From assembly GCA_947034885.2 (NCBI GenBank), contig OX344758.2:2792501-2856500 (forward strand): DNA of 64,000 nucleotides, written 5' to 3'. Positions 1 through 11,852 of the stretch are shown piece after piece. Positions within the stretch are counted from its first letter, which is position 1. Every line of letters begins with the position of its first letter. The translations under genes were made by a program, and so were the position numbers. This DNA comes from Thuidium tamariscinum. Its lineage: Eukaryota; Streptophyta; Bryopsida; Hypnales; Thuidiaceae. The notes beneath the pieces are model-generated. The model worked only from the letters and a program-made list of their open reading frames with translations. It searched no databases and was not told where the DNA came from.

Positions 1-203
1 GTGCCATAAAATTCGGAAAACTTCACGAAATAAATGCTTGAATCTTGTGCATCTTGAAATGAGTAAATGTCTGTTGGCAAGCCTTTTTTAGCGGTTTAAT
101 CGTGGATCTAAAATAGTATTGAGTTGAAGGAAAAGTCGGCTTGCTTTGGGAAGCTGTGGAGAATTTTTTTTTAATCTAAGTACATATGGTGTTTCATTAC
201 TAG

Positions 204-3200
204 GTACATTCAAGGCCTGGCTAAAGCTATCAAGAGGATGGGAGGAGAAATCTACGAGGAAACTGCGGTTATTGAACAAAAAGGCGAGGTTTGCAAGACG
301 GATGCAGGGCACACTGTTACTGGAGAAGCTGTTGTGCTGGCTACCAATTCCCCTATTCACAAGATTTTGGCAATCCACTCGCGCCAATTTGCGAGACGGT
401 CATATGTTGTTGGTTTGAGAGTCCCCAAGGGTGCCATCAAGTAAGTCTCTCTGACTACCCTCTCCATGCATCCATAACATTCAACGGCAATTTCGTCAAG
501 TTGGTGGAATTTGATGACTTCATTTTACACTTTTGAGATAGCATTACCTGAATTCAAATCTATACCAGTTCTAGTTTTCAGAGCTTTGTGCAGATGAATT
601 GTCACAATTTTTAGCACTTAGAATTGATTGCACCAATCTAATGAAACTGATGATGTGTATTGATGGCAATTGTGGGGCTTAGTCGTGCGTCTTGGTGGGA
701 CACAGCATCACCATACCACTATGTGAGATTGGAGGACAAGGACGATGATGAAATTCTGGTAGTAGGAGGAGAAGACCATGTGGTGGGAATCAACCCCACT
801 GATTATCAAGATGCTTATGGTGCACTTGAAGAGTGGGCTCGGGCACACTTTCCTGTTGCAAAAGAAGTTGTCTACAGATGGACTGGCCAGGTGAGTGCAG
901 CATAAATAGTAAATAGTTTCATGTTTAAAGATGAATTTCTTCAATGCTTTAACCCTGGAAGAATGCTAAGGTCAAAATGTGGCTGGTGGATGACCTTCAA
1001 GATTACTGTAGAAATGAAGAATGGACTTATTGTGAAAATCAAATCAGTTTTGGAAAAGTGCAACAGGTCTCGTCTGTTCAAGGTTAATGAAAAGTGCAAC
1101 AAGCTTGAGATAATAAGAAATCTTGCACCTTGATTGCTGCAAAGAGAATTTGTTGAATTTGTTTTTCCTTGTTTGCTCGATGTTGACTTTTCACTAAACT
1201 TCAAGCTCGACTAGATCGATAGTTATTATTTAGTGTGAGCTAATTTAAATGCAGTGTTTACTTTAAGCTTATCTATCTCATTCCTAGTTGCAGATGTTTC
1301 AAATTTCGAATCTTGTTGCTTCGACGTTTGCAATTCAAAGTGATCGCTTGTTCAAGTAATTTGATTTCTGATCATCTTTATCATTTGCATGCTGCAGGTA
1401 TACCTGCCATCCGATTTTCTTGGGCTCTATGGGAAGAATCCTCTCGACCCTGGCAATGTTTATGTTGCTACAGGTACGCATGCCATGAAGCCCACATTCT
1501 TCTTTTTTTTGTATCAGCTATATAATACCAAGTCTAGTGTTTGAGGCAACTATGTCATTGCTTCATTGAGTTTTCATAAGAAGGTTATAAACCATAACCT
1601 TTTTACTTTTTTTAAACCCTTACATCTGCCAAAGAGTATAGATATGAGCATTTGCTTCCTTTGCACTAGAGAGAAGTAGGAAACTCTGGAAGCGACTCCA
1701 TGCTACAAGGACAAAGCCTCTTGTAATGTTTGATAAAGCTCTCAATCCTCCTGGCTCTTGAATATTATCTAGTCCACATTTTGAATGGGATCCCATTTCA
1801 CGATAGATGACAACCTCTCATTGGATGAGAAGAGTAATGAAATTTTTTTTCATTTAGTGGGAATGCTTTAGTGTTATAATGCCCTCTCTTTAAACCCTAC
1901 ATTGAGCATTAGTGACCAAGATGTAACCATCCCCACTAAGCAAGAGGCTTAGAGGTTTATTATAAGAGAAACATCCCTTGCCGAGGCATAATGAGGCTCT
2001 GCTTTCACATTCCCTAATACCTGGTTTGTTGCTTTGAATCCACATGGAAATTGTATTGATGTTTGGCTGTGGATGCTGAAGTTAATCTCTTGACTTGTTT
2101 TTGCAGGGGACAGTGGAGAAGGAATGACTGGGGGAACTATTGGTGGCATAGTAATTTCTAACTTGATTCTGGGCAGACCGCATCCGTGGATCGATGTGTA
2201 CAGTCCCACTCGTTTCCCAGCACTCACCCCTGATACACTGTCGCAACAAGCCACAGAAATTAAAGAAAATATCGAAGTAAGCAAACTGTCTCTTTCTATG
2301 CTGTGTAATTGAAGTACATTGTTTTTTTAAAATTGCTTTGCAAAATCCTGATTCAAATGAAACACTCACTAAATATATTGTGAACTGTTTATCTTCCATA
2401 TCTTCTAACAGCTAAAAGTAGTACACGAATCACAGGAAGGTTATTTTACTTCCCCCGATTCTTAAAATAGGCATTTCTTCTTTGACTTTTGACCTCACAG
2501 TGAATTTGCAACATTTCTTTGAACCTAAGGATGAAAGTGAAAATAAAAAGACCACATGGAATTTGCATGGATTCTTTCTATAGTCACGTAATCACACAAT
2601 GGGATTTATATTTATGCGCTTCTCTTCACTTCTACATGATAGCTTTCCTTTGTTTTTTAAAACATTCTGACTTTTTTATTAATACCCACATTGCTTGCCT
2701 ATTGCCAGGGCTTTTCGAACTTGATTCCAGGCAAAGGCGTGGACTCATTCTCGAGTGACACGGTTGGTCGTGGTTGTGGAGCTGTGATTCAAGAAGGGCT
2801 GAACACGGTTGCCATTTTCAGAGATGCCGAGGGTGAACTTCATCGATATTCTGGTAAAATAATTCTGCATGTTTCTGTTTATTTACAGTTTAGTCCGCAT
2901 GCTATGAAAAGTACCAAAGTCATGGAATTTCGCCAACTTGATGAAATTTCTGTGACGTAATTGTGTAAAAATAACATGAATCCTATTGTCCTACAAAGTT
3001 TGAGATCTGTGAAATTTGCTCACAACATGTTTACGTTGCCGTTAATTAGTTGATGTGTGTGTGCAGCTGTGTGTCCACATTTGGGTTGTGCAGTGAAGTG
3101 GAATCCGAAGGATACAACCTTTGATTGCCCCTGTCATGGCTCTCAATTCGATGTCAATGGAGTGGTTATACAAGGTCCTGCAAAACAAGGGTTGAGCAAT

Positions 3201-3221
3201 CTGAGCTCAAACCAAAACTAA
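204..3221 (+). CDS. FAD-dependent oxidoreductase with C-terminal Rieske [2Fe-2S] domain (3' part, 5' end outside window)
   Basis: Six exons can be joined: 204-440, 683-890, 1398-1473, 2107-2276, 2709-2853 and 3067-3221 (TAA). All junctions are GT-AG and keep one frame, giving about 329 residues. The first part matches the end of a DAO-type FAD oxidoreductase: an LATNSP strand, then NVYVATG followed by the GEGMTGGTIGG stretch that closes the FAD site in this fold. The last two exons form a Rieske domain with CPH, 15 residues, then CPCH, the two Cys/two His ligands of a [2Fe-2S] cluster. Known proteins of this fused layout are bacterial YhfW-like oxidoreductases; the substrate here is unknown. 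The N-terminal dinucleotide-binding motif and any targeting signal lie left of base 1. Bases 1-203 are intron. The family call is firm, the reaction is not. Confidence 0.88.
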
Positions 3222-3577
3222 GTTTAAGTTAGTATCGGCAATATATTTTTTGTGTCGATCGTGCTGTACACTTCGTTTGTTTAGTGGGTTGTATATATCC
3301 TGTTCCATTAAATCTCAGCAGTCAGCACAGGATGATAGTAATTTTATAATGGAGTAGCTCTGCAAATGTGCGAGTTCTTGAAATTCAGGGTGTAATGCAA
3401 TATTAGTTTGTGAATTCTTTCTTTTATCTTACTTCTTTGACCCTTGAATGACAACACGGACATTTATTTTCTGATGAATCTTTCTATGTAAGACAATAGT
3501 GGAGATGTGCATCCTTGGAATTTTGTGTCAAAAGGGAAGATGTTGTACACTACAGTATGATAGTTGACCTCCAGTGA
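3222..3577. other. 3' flank of the FAD-Rieske gene
   Basis: AT-rich sequence between the stop codon and the hAT-1 insertion. It probably holds the 3' UTR and poly(A) region. I see no other gene or repeat. hAT-1 lies about 360 bp past the stop codon, so it may fall within or just beyond the transcript end. Confidence 0.5.
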
Positions 3578-4797
3578 GTGCTTTGCAATGTCCGGGGAGT
3601 ACCGGCATTTAGTAGCATTCTAGCCGGATGATTTTGAGATTTTCCGGATGAGATTGTAAAGTTTCGGCAGAGGTTCCGGATGAATTTTTTCTTTTCCGGA
3701 AATGAGCCGGGTAGTCAAAAAAAATTTCGGCTTTTTGCCGTCTACGCTACAAATATTTTGGAAAATTACCGATTACAAATACAAGATTCTGGTTTTTTAC
3801 CGGTTAGGATTATATTCTGTAGGAAATTTTTATATAGGAGTACATGAGTACATGACATTAGTTCATGACATTGTTTCATAGCATAAAACTTAAAATCTTA
3901 AAGTACTGGAGGAGTGGAGGCTGAAGCAGCTGGACTTCATAAATCAAAATTCCATAACACATAAATACATTAACACCAATACAGTAATATACCATTACAC
4001 CAAGTTCTGAACTTCAGAATTCAGATGTGAGACAGAGAGTCAGACACTCAGACAAGCTTCTTGTGGCCGTTGATGAGCTCAGCGCCTCAGTCGTTGTGGC
4101 ATCAACGGCTGAGGGTGCGCCGTTGAGGCTCAACCTGTTACCTGTCACTCAAACAGTCACACTGAAACTCACGTCTGAGACTGAGTGGCTGTCTGGCACC
4201 TTTGGATTAGGGTTGGAGACTTGGAGTGCGTTCACTGCGTTGGCCGCGGCTCCGCGTGCTTGTGAATGCAATTTTTTTTGAACTCAATCATGTCCTGACT
4301 CCTGAAGCTGCTCCGCACCTCCGCTGCTGGGTCGCTGCTGTGCTGAATTCGATCTCCGTCTCTCCGAGTCTTCGCTTCAGAAATCACATCCCTGCTCGAT
4401 CAGTGCTGAGTGCGGACCTGCAGCTTCTCATGCGAGCATTTCATGAGAAACTTGAAACTTGAAAGCTCGCTCAGTTGCGCCTTCGCCAATCGCCATTCCG
4501 ATTTGGGTTTAGGGTTGAGCGATCGGTTTGGTGATCTGGTCTTCTTCGCAATTTGCAACTTGAATTGCGTTTCATGAAACTTGGCAGTCAAGCCGATTGT
4601 CCAGACTCCAGACTCAGGAGTCGATCAGCAGCTCAGGATCAGAGTCACGATTCACGAACTCGTGATTTCGCGAAGCGTGCAATTCCATTTTCAATTGATT
4701 TGCGAGAGTGTACACTTGCTTGTGGTCTGCGGACATTGGTGAAGACGATTCGCGGCCATCGCGGGACGGCGGGAGTGTACAATCGTCTTCTTCTCAA

Positions 4798-5043
4798 GTA
4801 AGTTCAAATCTGAACTGATTTTTCTTCAACATATTGTTGATTTGGTGTTGGGCTGGGTTCCTGACTTCCTGCTTGTTCTTTGGAGGGTTTACGGGTTGGG
4901 TTGGCTTCCTGCTTTTGATTTCTAATTTTTTTTTTCAATGTGCTGTGGTGAGTGTGGTCTCATGAATTATGACTGTGGTCTTTTGATTTCGATTTCTTGA
5001 TTCCTGATTTTGATTTCGTGCTTTTGTAATTTGCATGCTATAG
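4798..5043 (+). other. Probable 5' UTR intron of the hAT-1 transposase
   Basis: A donor (CAA|GTAAGTTC) at 4798 and an acceptor (GCTATAG|GG) at 5043 bracket a T-rich stretch just upstream of the ATG at 5062. This is inferred from splice signals only. The region 4027-4797 has open frames of up to 84 codons that match no family I recognise and is probably leader or promoter. Confidence 0.5.
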
Positions 5044-5061
5044 GGCTCGGGGCTCGGGCTG

Positions 5062-7346
5062 ATGGCAAAGCGCCAGAAGTCCTTGAGGGACCACTACTTC
5101 GTGCAGTCAAGAGAAATTGACATTATCGAAATCCTGTCTTCGGGGTTGGAGAACGAATCAACTCATGAAACTGCTCCTTCGAGGGTAGATCGCCCTCCTC
5201 CGACAGATGTAGAGCTGGCTTGCAGTCAATGGAAAGAACACTGGAGCAGCCAATTTCAGTGGCTCTACTTCGATGCCAACATTGGGAGGGTGTTCTGCAG
5301 GGTGTGCAAAGACAAGGGCGTCCGATCTTCATACACGAGAGATGGTTCCAAGAATTTGAAAGTCAGTGCCTTTCAAGACCATGGCCGCTCTAACGAACAC
5401 AAGCGACTTGCGTGGGCTTTGAACAGTGGCGGAAAGGTTATGGAAAAAGCAATTCTTAGCAGCCAGAAAGCTTGCGATGAAGCTGTAGCCTGCCTGCTGC
5501 GAGCTGCGTATTTTCTTGGGAAGAATTCTTTACCCTATGCCAAGTTCCCACCTCTTTGTAAATTGCTTCTGTCCGTCAAAGCTCCGATAACCTTATCCAT
5601 GTACCAAGACGAGAAAGCTTGTGCAGTTTTGATGAAATGTATTTTAGTTGTAATTGAAAAGAAAATCTTGAATCGTATTCGGAATTCACCCTTCTTTGGT
5701 GTGATGGTAGACGAATCCACGGATATCAGCGTCACCGGGCATCTCGTTGTGTTCGCCACGATCATCGAAGAGGGCCTCCCGGTTACTTTATTTTTGGGTT
5801 TACTACCCATCGAAGGCGAAAAGAAAGATGCCGACGTTATTTACGAGACCCTGCTTTCCGCGCTGCGCTGTTGGGGGCTCGATCTCCGCAAGTTCCTAGC
5901 AATCGGGAGTGACGGGGCGAGCACCATGACTGGCTCAGCCACTGGAGTCGCCGCGCGGTTGAAGAATCAGGTAAATCTTTACCTGCTTTCGATTCATTGC
6001 GTTGTCCATCGCACGAATTTGGCGGCCCTGGATGCGGCCAAGTCCCTTGCATGCAAGGTATTATCAGGTGAGGTCGATTCCCTCTTAAACTCTGTCGCTT
6101 CCTTTTTTCATAAGTCTTCCAAGCGGAAGCATGCTCTCAGCGCTTTGCAGGAGGAGCTATTTGATGCCAGGCGCTCCATGAAAAGGTACCACAAGATCAG
6201 ATGGCTCTCCCGGTGGCAGGCGGTAAGCACTCTGTGCGATTCTCTAGAGTCTGTCCTTTGCTATTTCCGTTATGTGAATGATTCCGACTCTCCACAGGCT
6301 GCTTCTATTTTTGAGAAGCTCTCTCAGTTTAAGTTCATTTATGTGCTGTTTTTTCTTGCTGATATTCTTAAGTGTTTGGCAATGTTGTCCAAGATCTTCC
6401 AGTGTAAATTTGTTGATGTGAGCTCTGTGGGCAGTATAGTTCGTACAGAGATAGCCCAAATCCAAATGTTGTTTATATAGTTGAAAGTACTGATTTGAAT
6501 GCAGATGTATTTAACGATAGCACTGGATATCATGTGCTTCCTAAGTATGGCCCTTTCGGGGGCCATCTCAGAAAGTTACCAAGCCAAATTCGTGGGAATT
6601 TGTTTCATGGGATTACTATGTCTAGATCTAGACTAGGAACAGATTTGGAGGAAGCTCTTGAATTTCAGCGATCATTTGCTGAAGCTGTTTGTGAAGGTTT
6701 ACATGCTCGGTTTGTTGACAATGATTTGGTTTCTTGCTTTAAAGTTCTGAATCCTTCTAATATGCCCTCCAAGCAAGTCGGTTTGCAAAATTGGGGAGTC
6801 TCAGAACTTGAGAAACTGCTGTAGCTGTATGGGCAGGATAGATCGCACTCAGGTTTTTCCTTCCCCCCTATTTTGGATGTGCAAGCTTGTAAGCTTGAGT
6901 TCTTGTCATTTAAGCTGCAGTGTACCACTGAATGGGTGGATAAAAACTTTCGAGATTTGTGGGGCATGATTACTTGGAATCATGCCCTACAAATCCGATA
7001 TCCCAATTTGCTAATCCTAGCAGACATAGCTAGAATACAGTGTGTATCTACAGCCACCTATGAGAGAGCTTTTAGCATCCAAAACTTGATTAAAACTCGT
7101 GTTAGGAATCGTTTGGGAAGCCTAAACCTTGACTCTTTGCTTAGAGTTGCTCTAGAGGGTCCGGATGATGACTTTGATGCTATAATATGTGATGCCATAC
7201 CCTTGTGGAAACATGAAACTAAATATAAATACTTGTATGCTAATCCCTCTACTTATTTGCCCAATGCAAGCATAGGTCCTAGTGCTAGCAACTCTTCTTC
7301 TTTGTTTGAAGATATGTATCAGCTGAAAACACCTCAGTCCTTATAG
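5062..7346 (+). pseudogene. hAT-1 transposase, broken by one frameshift and one TAG stop
   Basis: The first open frame (5062-6480, 472 codons) starts at the first ATG after a likely acceptor. Residues 61-118 form a TTF/BED-type zinc finger (C79, C82, H107, H113). The RNase H-like core follows with D217 in VMVDESTD, D284 in GSDGAST, and C313/H316 in the CxxH motif of hAT enzymes. Family homology then shifts frame at the short TA run at 6474-6479 and continues through 6495-6824. A single in-frame TAG at 6822-6824 interrupts it, and 6825-7346 completes the hAT C-terminal dimerisation region with its ER-x-FS motif (TYERAFS). Removing two bases of the TA run and reading one stop as sense would give one frame of about 760 codons, so decay is slight. 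Confidence 0.9.
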
Positions 7347-7440
7347 CTTGTTTTGACTTTGTATGCATTTCTAGTCTTATTCATTGCACATCTTTCATTC
7401 ATTTTCTTGAAGTAAACTATGTTTGTATTTTGTTTGATTA

Positions 7441-7630
7441 ACTACTAACCCCATTTTTTTTGGCTGATTGTGTTTTGGATTCTTGTGAGTGTGTTTCTTG
7501 ATTCACTACTAACCCCATTTTTTTTGGCTGATTGTGTTTTGGATTCTTGTGAGTGTGTTTCTTGATTCACTACTAACCCCATTTTTTTTGGCTGATTGTG
7601 TTTTGGATTCTTATGAGTGTTTTTGGATGT
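7441..7630 (+). repeat. 64-bp tandem repeat, about 2.9 copies, in the hAT-1 3' region
   Basis: Units start at 7441, 7505 and 7569 with ACTACTAACC and are nearly identical in the first two copies; the third diverges at its end. The array lies about 95 bp past the transposase stop and inside the element. Confidence 0.9.
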
Positions 7631-7753
7631 GTTTTCTTGGCTGATGTTTGATTCTTGCAAATGTATAAGTGTATATTGTGGGCATGTTGTACTAACCAGC
7701 CTCCCAAAAATGCATAGACCCTCTTTTGGGTCTTTGCATTTTCGGAAGGCTGA

Positions 7754-7807
7754 ATCCCTGGCCCTAAATTGGTAGGGGCAATGCCAGGTTCGAATCCTGC
7801 CAGGGAT
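7754..7807 (+). other. tRNA-like sequence in the hAT-1 3' region, without anticodon arm
   Basis: The 54-nt sequence has complementary ends (ATCCCTGG at 7754-7761 with CCAGGGAT at 7800-7807). A D-arm-like stem follows (CCCT 7762-7765 with AGGG 7774-7777), and its loop contains GG. The T arm is CAGG/CCTG around the loop TTCGAAT, and GGTTCGAATCC is a perfect pol III B-box match. The anticodon arm is replaced by about six bases. It is on the transposase coding strand, about 408 nt after the transposase stop. It is too short to be a working tRNA. Confidence 0.6.
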
Positions 7808-8068
7808 AATGCACAATTCAAAAACAATTCTAAACACTTCAAAAAACAGGCAACTGGCCAAAGTTTCAAAATGGAGGAAATTTTCCGGTTACAATTGAAC
7901 AATGCCGGCAATGGGACCGGCTGAAATTTTAAAAAACCGGAAATTGGCCGGCTAGCTCTGAACCCTTTCGGCACACTTCCGGGCAAGTTTGAAAAAACCC
8001 GAGAGGGATGACAACTTGACGGAAAATCTCCGTTTACCCTACAGAACTCCCCGGACATTGGTGCTTTG

Positions 8069-9038
8069 GGGTTCTTTTAAGCAAATGATTGACAGGGTAT
8101 AAATAAGGATGATTTCTACAGTAACCAACTTATCCTTTAAGAGCATGGCTACAATTGCATTGTGAAACAACATTCTAAATGATCTGCAACATTGATCTTC
8201 CTTTGACAATGGAGATGAATGATACAAAACGTTTACAATGTGGTTATACAATGCAACTGTGGATCTACTCTAAAGATTAAGATAACTCCACCTCATTGGT
8301 ACTTGTTTGTAAAATAGGCCCCTACAAATTCTTGCAGCGACCCCAAATGACTAAAGTGACCATTTTATAGTCCACTACATGAAAAAAGGGTGGTATAAGC
8401 ATAGTCATAGTAATATATAGGAATATAGTCCTTTAAGCAATGACCTTTCAAAAGATTCTTGATGAATTTTTGAGGGAGAAGAAATGTATTTAAAATAAAA
8501 AATTTCTAAAAAACTCCTAAGCCATTACTTATAAGACTACTATGCACTACTAGGACTTCATTTAAAGATTTTTCTTGTTGACATCAATGTCTTTTTTTTG
8601 AACTAACACCCATTAGATTTCCTTAAAATTATCAATTAACTACTTTAAAATTTGACATGAGAAGAAGAAAATGCAATAGCTTTTGGAAATATAAATTTAC
8701 TAAAACATTTTTGAAGGTAATCACCAAAAACTTGAAGGTAATTCCAAATATTGCCTTCAAAAAAATGTGAGTAAGTTACATTCAAATTTGAAGTTACAAG
8801 AATCTACCTTCAATCCTTATAATTCATTCCAAGACTTTAAACCTTTAAGGGAGTAACAATATTGAATAAAGCCTATACTAATTTGAACAATATTAGGCCA
8901 ATAATGTAGAGTTTACATGACAAGCATTCTTAAAAATGTTGTCACTCAAGATATAACATCATAGAGTAACTAAGCAATGGTCCTCTCCATATTTAGAAAG
9001 TATTAGTCATGCTTTGTTAGATACTTGGGAGGAACTTA
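8069..9038. other. AT-rich intergenic stretch
   Basis: No gene, RNA or clear repeat boundary seen. Open frames are short and match nothing. Confidence 0.6.
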
Positions 9039-10734
9039 TTAACCCCTAAAGGACCAAACTGTGTTTTTTGGCAACATAGCAATTCTAGGTAGTTCACTAT
9101 GAATGGAGTATTTTTTCTTCTTCTTTAATTTCTTTGTACAGCATGTGCCCAAGGAGTATCTTTAAGTCCCAACAATTTTCATAACTTTTGACTACATGAT
9201 TAAAAATTTATTGCATGATATATGATTTTCATTCATCTTTGGATAGCCTGGGCAGCTCAAAAACTTCTTTAAAAAACACTTTCTAAAAAACTAAAAATTT
9301 GAAATTGGTTTATTAGATTTTGTCTAAGTGGAAAGCTTTGAATCATTCCATTATAATCAACGAATCAAAAATTATGAGGGGTTTTAGTTTGGGGTAGTTT
9401 TTAGGTACTTGTAGAATCTCTACTCTAAAAAAAAGTTTGAAATTCTTTATTTAATATAATTTTTAATATTTTTGAAAAAATTAAAAAATTAGGTAAAGAT
9501 ATCTTATAACAATAATACAACCATTGAGATTGGCATTTTTCATTTCCATAAATATATTGTCCACAATTTAGTATTTTGAAGCATTTTCTACTTCTTTCTA
9601 TTTACTATTTTTTTCCTATAGTACTGCCAGTACTACGAGTACTATTAGCAAACTGCCAATGTACTGTGCTTTTGACATGTGTACTGGAGTCAGGAGTTAA
9701 TGTGGCCATTGAATGACATTATCTTACACATTGTATCATTTAAAAAGTTTGACAGGTGGACGAATGTGGGATTAAAGTCACATGTGGGATAACCATGTCT
9801 ACGTAGCAGTACTTAGGAGCAGAAGACTAGTTTTCTTCAAAAAATACAATGATACAATTTTAATTCATAAAAAATCAAGAGTGATTTATATATTTATTTT
9901 TAATTATGGCCATTTTTTCAAATCTCTTTATCATCACTTTCATCCAAAAAAATTAGAGTCACAATATTTTTAGAATTTATAAATGTGCATGCCATTGAGC
10001 TATATTATATAGCATATACATCATCCAAAAATAACTTAAAATTGGATTCCAAATCATATTCATAAATTTACTAGGTGGAGGAACACACTACCAAAATATC
10101 GACTCAAAAGCATTCATTTTGATTACTACAAACATAGTGAATCTTTGTTCACCTAATATGTGACTAGTGGACAAAATTAATTTTTAAATACAGAAAGTTT
10201 TTTCCAAAATTTAAAAAAAATACGGAACCCTTAAGCATGAAGTTATTTATATCAATAAAAATTTCAAGGTCAAAGCTTTTTGTATTCAAAAGTTATACTA
10301 CAAGAGAAGAAAGTCGTTTTCATTGTGACAACAAATAGGACTCGTGTTTCTTGCAATGACTCTATTGTACAATTCCAAACAATTTGAAATTTTTTGAGCA
10401 TATAACCAACTTGCAGTGAAGAATGAATCCAAGAGTAACCACCATTTTGAACATTTTTTAATACAAATGTGACCTTGTGAAGTGCAACTACCCCAGTTTA
10501 AGATAAGTTGGAGGGATAAAAAAGAATTTTTGTCAATTCAAATGCTAAATATTTCAATCTACCGGTTGTAAATTTCTGAAATTTTTTCCATATCTTTTGA
10601 AACCACCTTACTACAAGATCCTATGGTTACATGTGTCAAAAAATGTTTTTTTCCTAAAATTTTGCACTTGTATTAGAAATCGCGGTTTTGGAGCATTTTT
10701 GGTGAAAACATAGTCATAAACCTTTAGGGATTAA
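9039..10734. mobile_element. TTAA-bounded repeat element A, about 1.7 kb, non-coding
   Basis: The left end reads TTAACCCCTAAAGGACC (9039) and the right end, on the other strand, TTAATCCCTAAAGG (10734). The match weakens after about 14 bp, with a second similar block (CTGTGTTTT / CTATGTTTT). The left 380 bp are homologous to each arm of the foldback at 51641-52385. The last 130 bp are homologous to the start of the copy at 52803 and to the end of the element at 11853-15455. TTAA at both ends is what a TTAA-targeting element (piggyBac type) would leave, but no transposase is present, so the class is an inference. Confidence 0.5.
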
Positions 10735-11852
10735 TTCAAGCATTGGAGTTTGCTAAAGAGCCATTAATAAGACACTAAGATTAGGTGTGTAAGTAGCATT
10801 TTAGGCCATAACTTTTGACTCGTATTTCCAAATGTCTTGATTTTTAGTACACATCAAAGATATTCCTGGACTATTTTACTAAGTTGCCTTGGTTGTTGTG
10901 TTGTGTCACTCCAATGTGGCCCTTGTAGGCCACATGTTAAAAAGTAATAATATAATATAATATAATATGATGAAATGTTGTGACTTGGAAACACAAGGAT
11001 AAACTCCAATTGGCGAAATTGGGTAGAGCTTTGGAAAAAATAATTCAACCTGACCTGGACTCCTGGCCCAATTCAACCACCAAATTCAAACTGAAATTGG
11101 GTAATATATATCATTGCAGCAGCCACTCAGTTAACTTCGAGAGGCATTAGAGAGGGAGGACTTGACAAAAATATACTCAGGCTGGTCCAATAGGAAATCT
11201 AAATTGAGGTGCCAAGCTACCTGAATTCTAAAGTCAAATAATTTCAATAACTATGGCCCCAATAGAGGCGTCACACATCTTGGAAAATAGAGGCGTTCCA
11301 TTAGTTGCCCCTCCTCTCAAAAATTATGGGCTATTTATTTTTATTTTTTTTAATTATACCTCTCCAAAATGTCATCAATTTCTCAAAAATCACAAATCGT
11401 TGATCTTTATGAGATTTAATCTGAGTTGTCCAAATACAAATTTAAAATATGGATATAGATATTATATAAATACAAAACATGGATATAATATCAAAATATG
11501 GATACAAATAATGTATTAATACAAAATACAGATATCGATATTTGATATGGAAATATGGATATGGTACATTTTTGGAGGCTCATTGTGTATTAATAAATAA
11601 AAAAAGGAAAAGAAGGTATAGAATTGCATTGGCATTATAGAATATAAATAAATAAAATAAATATATGTGTATACTATCAATTGCTATGGTAAACCAACCA
11701 CTAATGGATAGAATGATTGATTGACATTTTTGAAAAAAAATCAATTTTTTCTTCATAAACACAAACGTGAGTAATGATTTTACATCTAAAGGATTGTTTG
11801 TCCCTTCATAAGACAATTTGGGCTTAAGTAGGTTCCTATTGTCTCAATTTGC
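10735..11852. other. AT-rich intergenic stretch
   Basis: No gene recognised. A short run of AATAT units lies near 10948-10972, and 11436-11560 has loosely repeated 'atatggatat' phrases. Nothing else stands out. Confidence 0.55.

Larger units (their letters stand above)
3586..8060 (+). mobile_element. hAT-1: complete hAT-superfamily DNA transposon, 4,475 bp
   Basis: The ends are exact inverted repeats of 15 bp (CAATGTCCGGGGAGT at 3586-3600 and its complement at 8046-8060). The flanking 8 bp are identical on both sides (GTGCTTTG at 3578-3585 and 8061-8068), the target duplication expected of hAT elements. Both subterminal regions are crowded with CCGG-centred motifs (about 3600-3800 and 7880-8040), which resemble transposase-binding repeats. 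Inside are a 5' UTR intron, a BED/TTF-finger transposase gene, a 64-bp tandem repeat and a tRNA-like sequence. The perfect duplication implies a young insertion, yet the transposase frame is broken twice. It may therefore have been mobilised in trans or broken recently. Confidence 0.95.

Noticed and set aside
7441-7630. CRISPR-like array
   Set aside because: The 64-bp units are contiguous with no spacers, and this is a plant transposon 3' region.
7754-7807. A working nuclear or organellar tRNA gene
   Set aside because: The sequence is 54 nt and has no anticodon arm. The 68-nt hAT-3 copy lacks a variable loop and has C at position 33.
9782-9973. Small plus-strand frames in the 8-15 kb AT-rich region
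   Set aside because: Lengths are within chance and the products are low-complexity Phe/Lys/Ile/Tyr.
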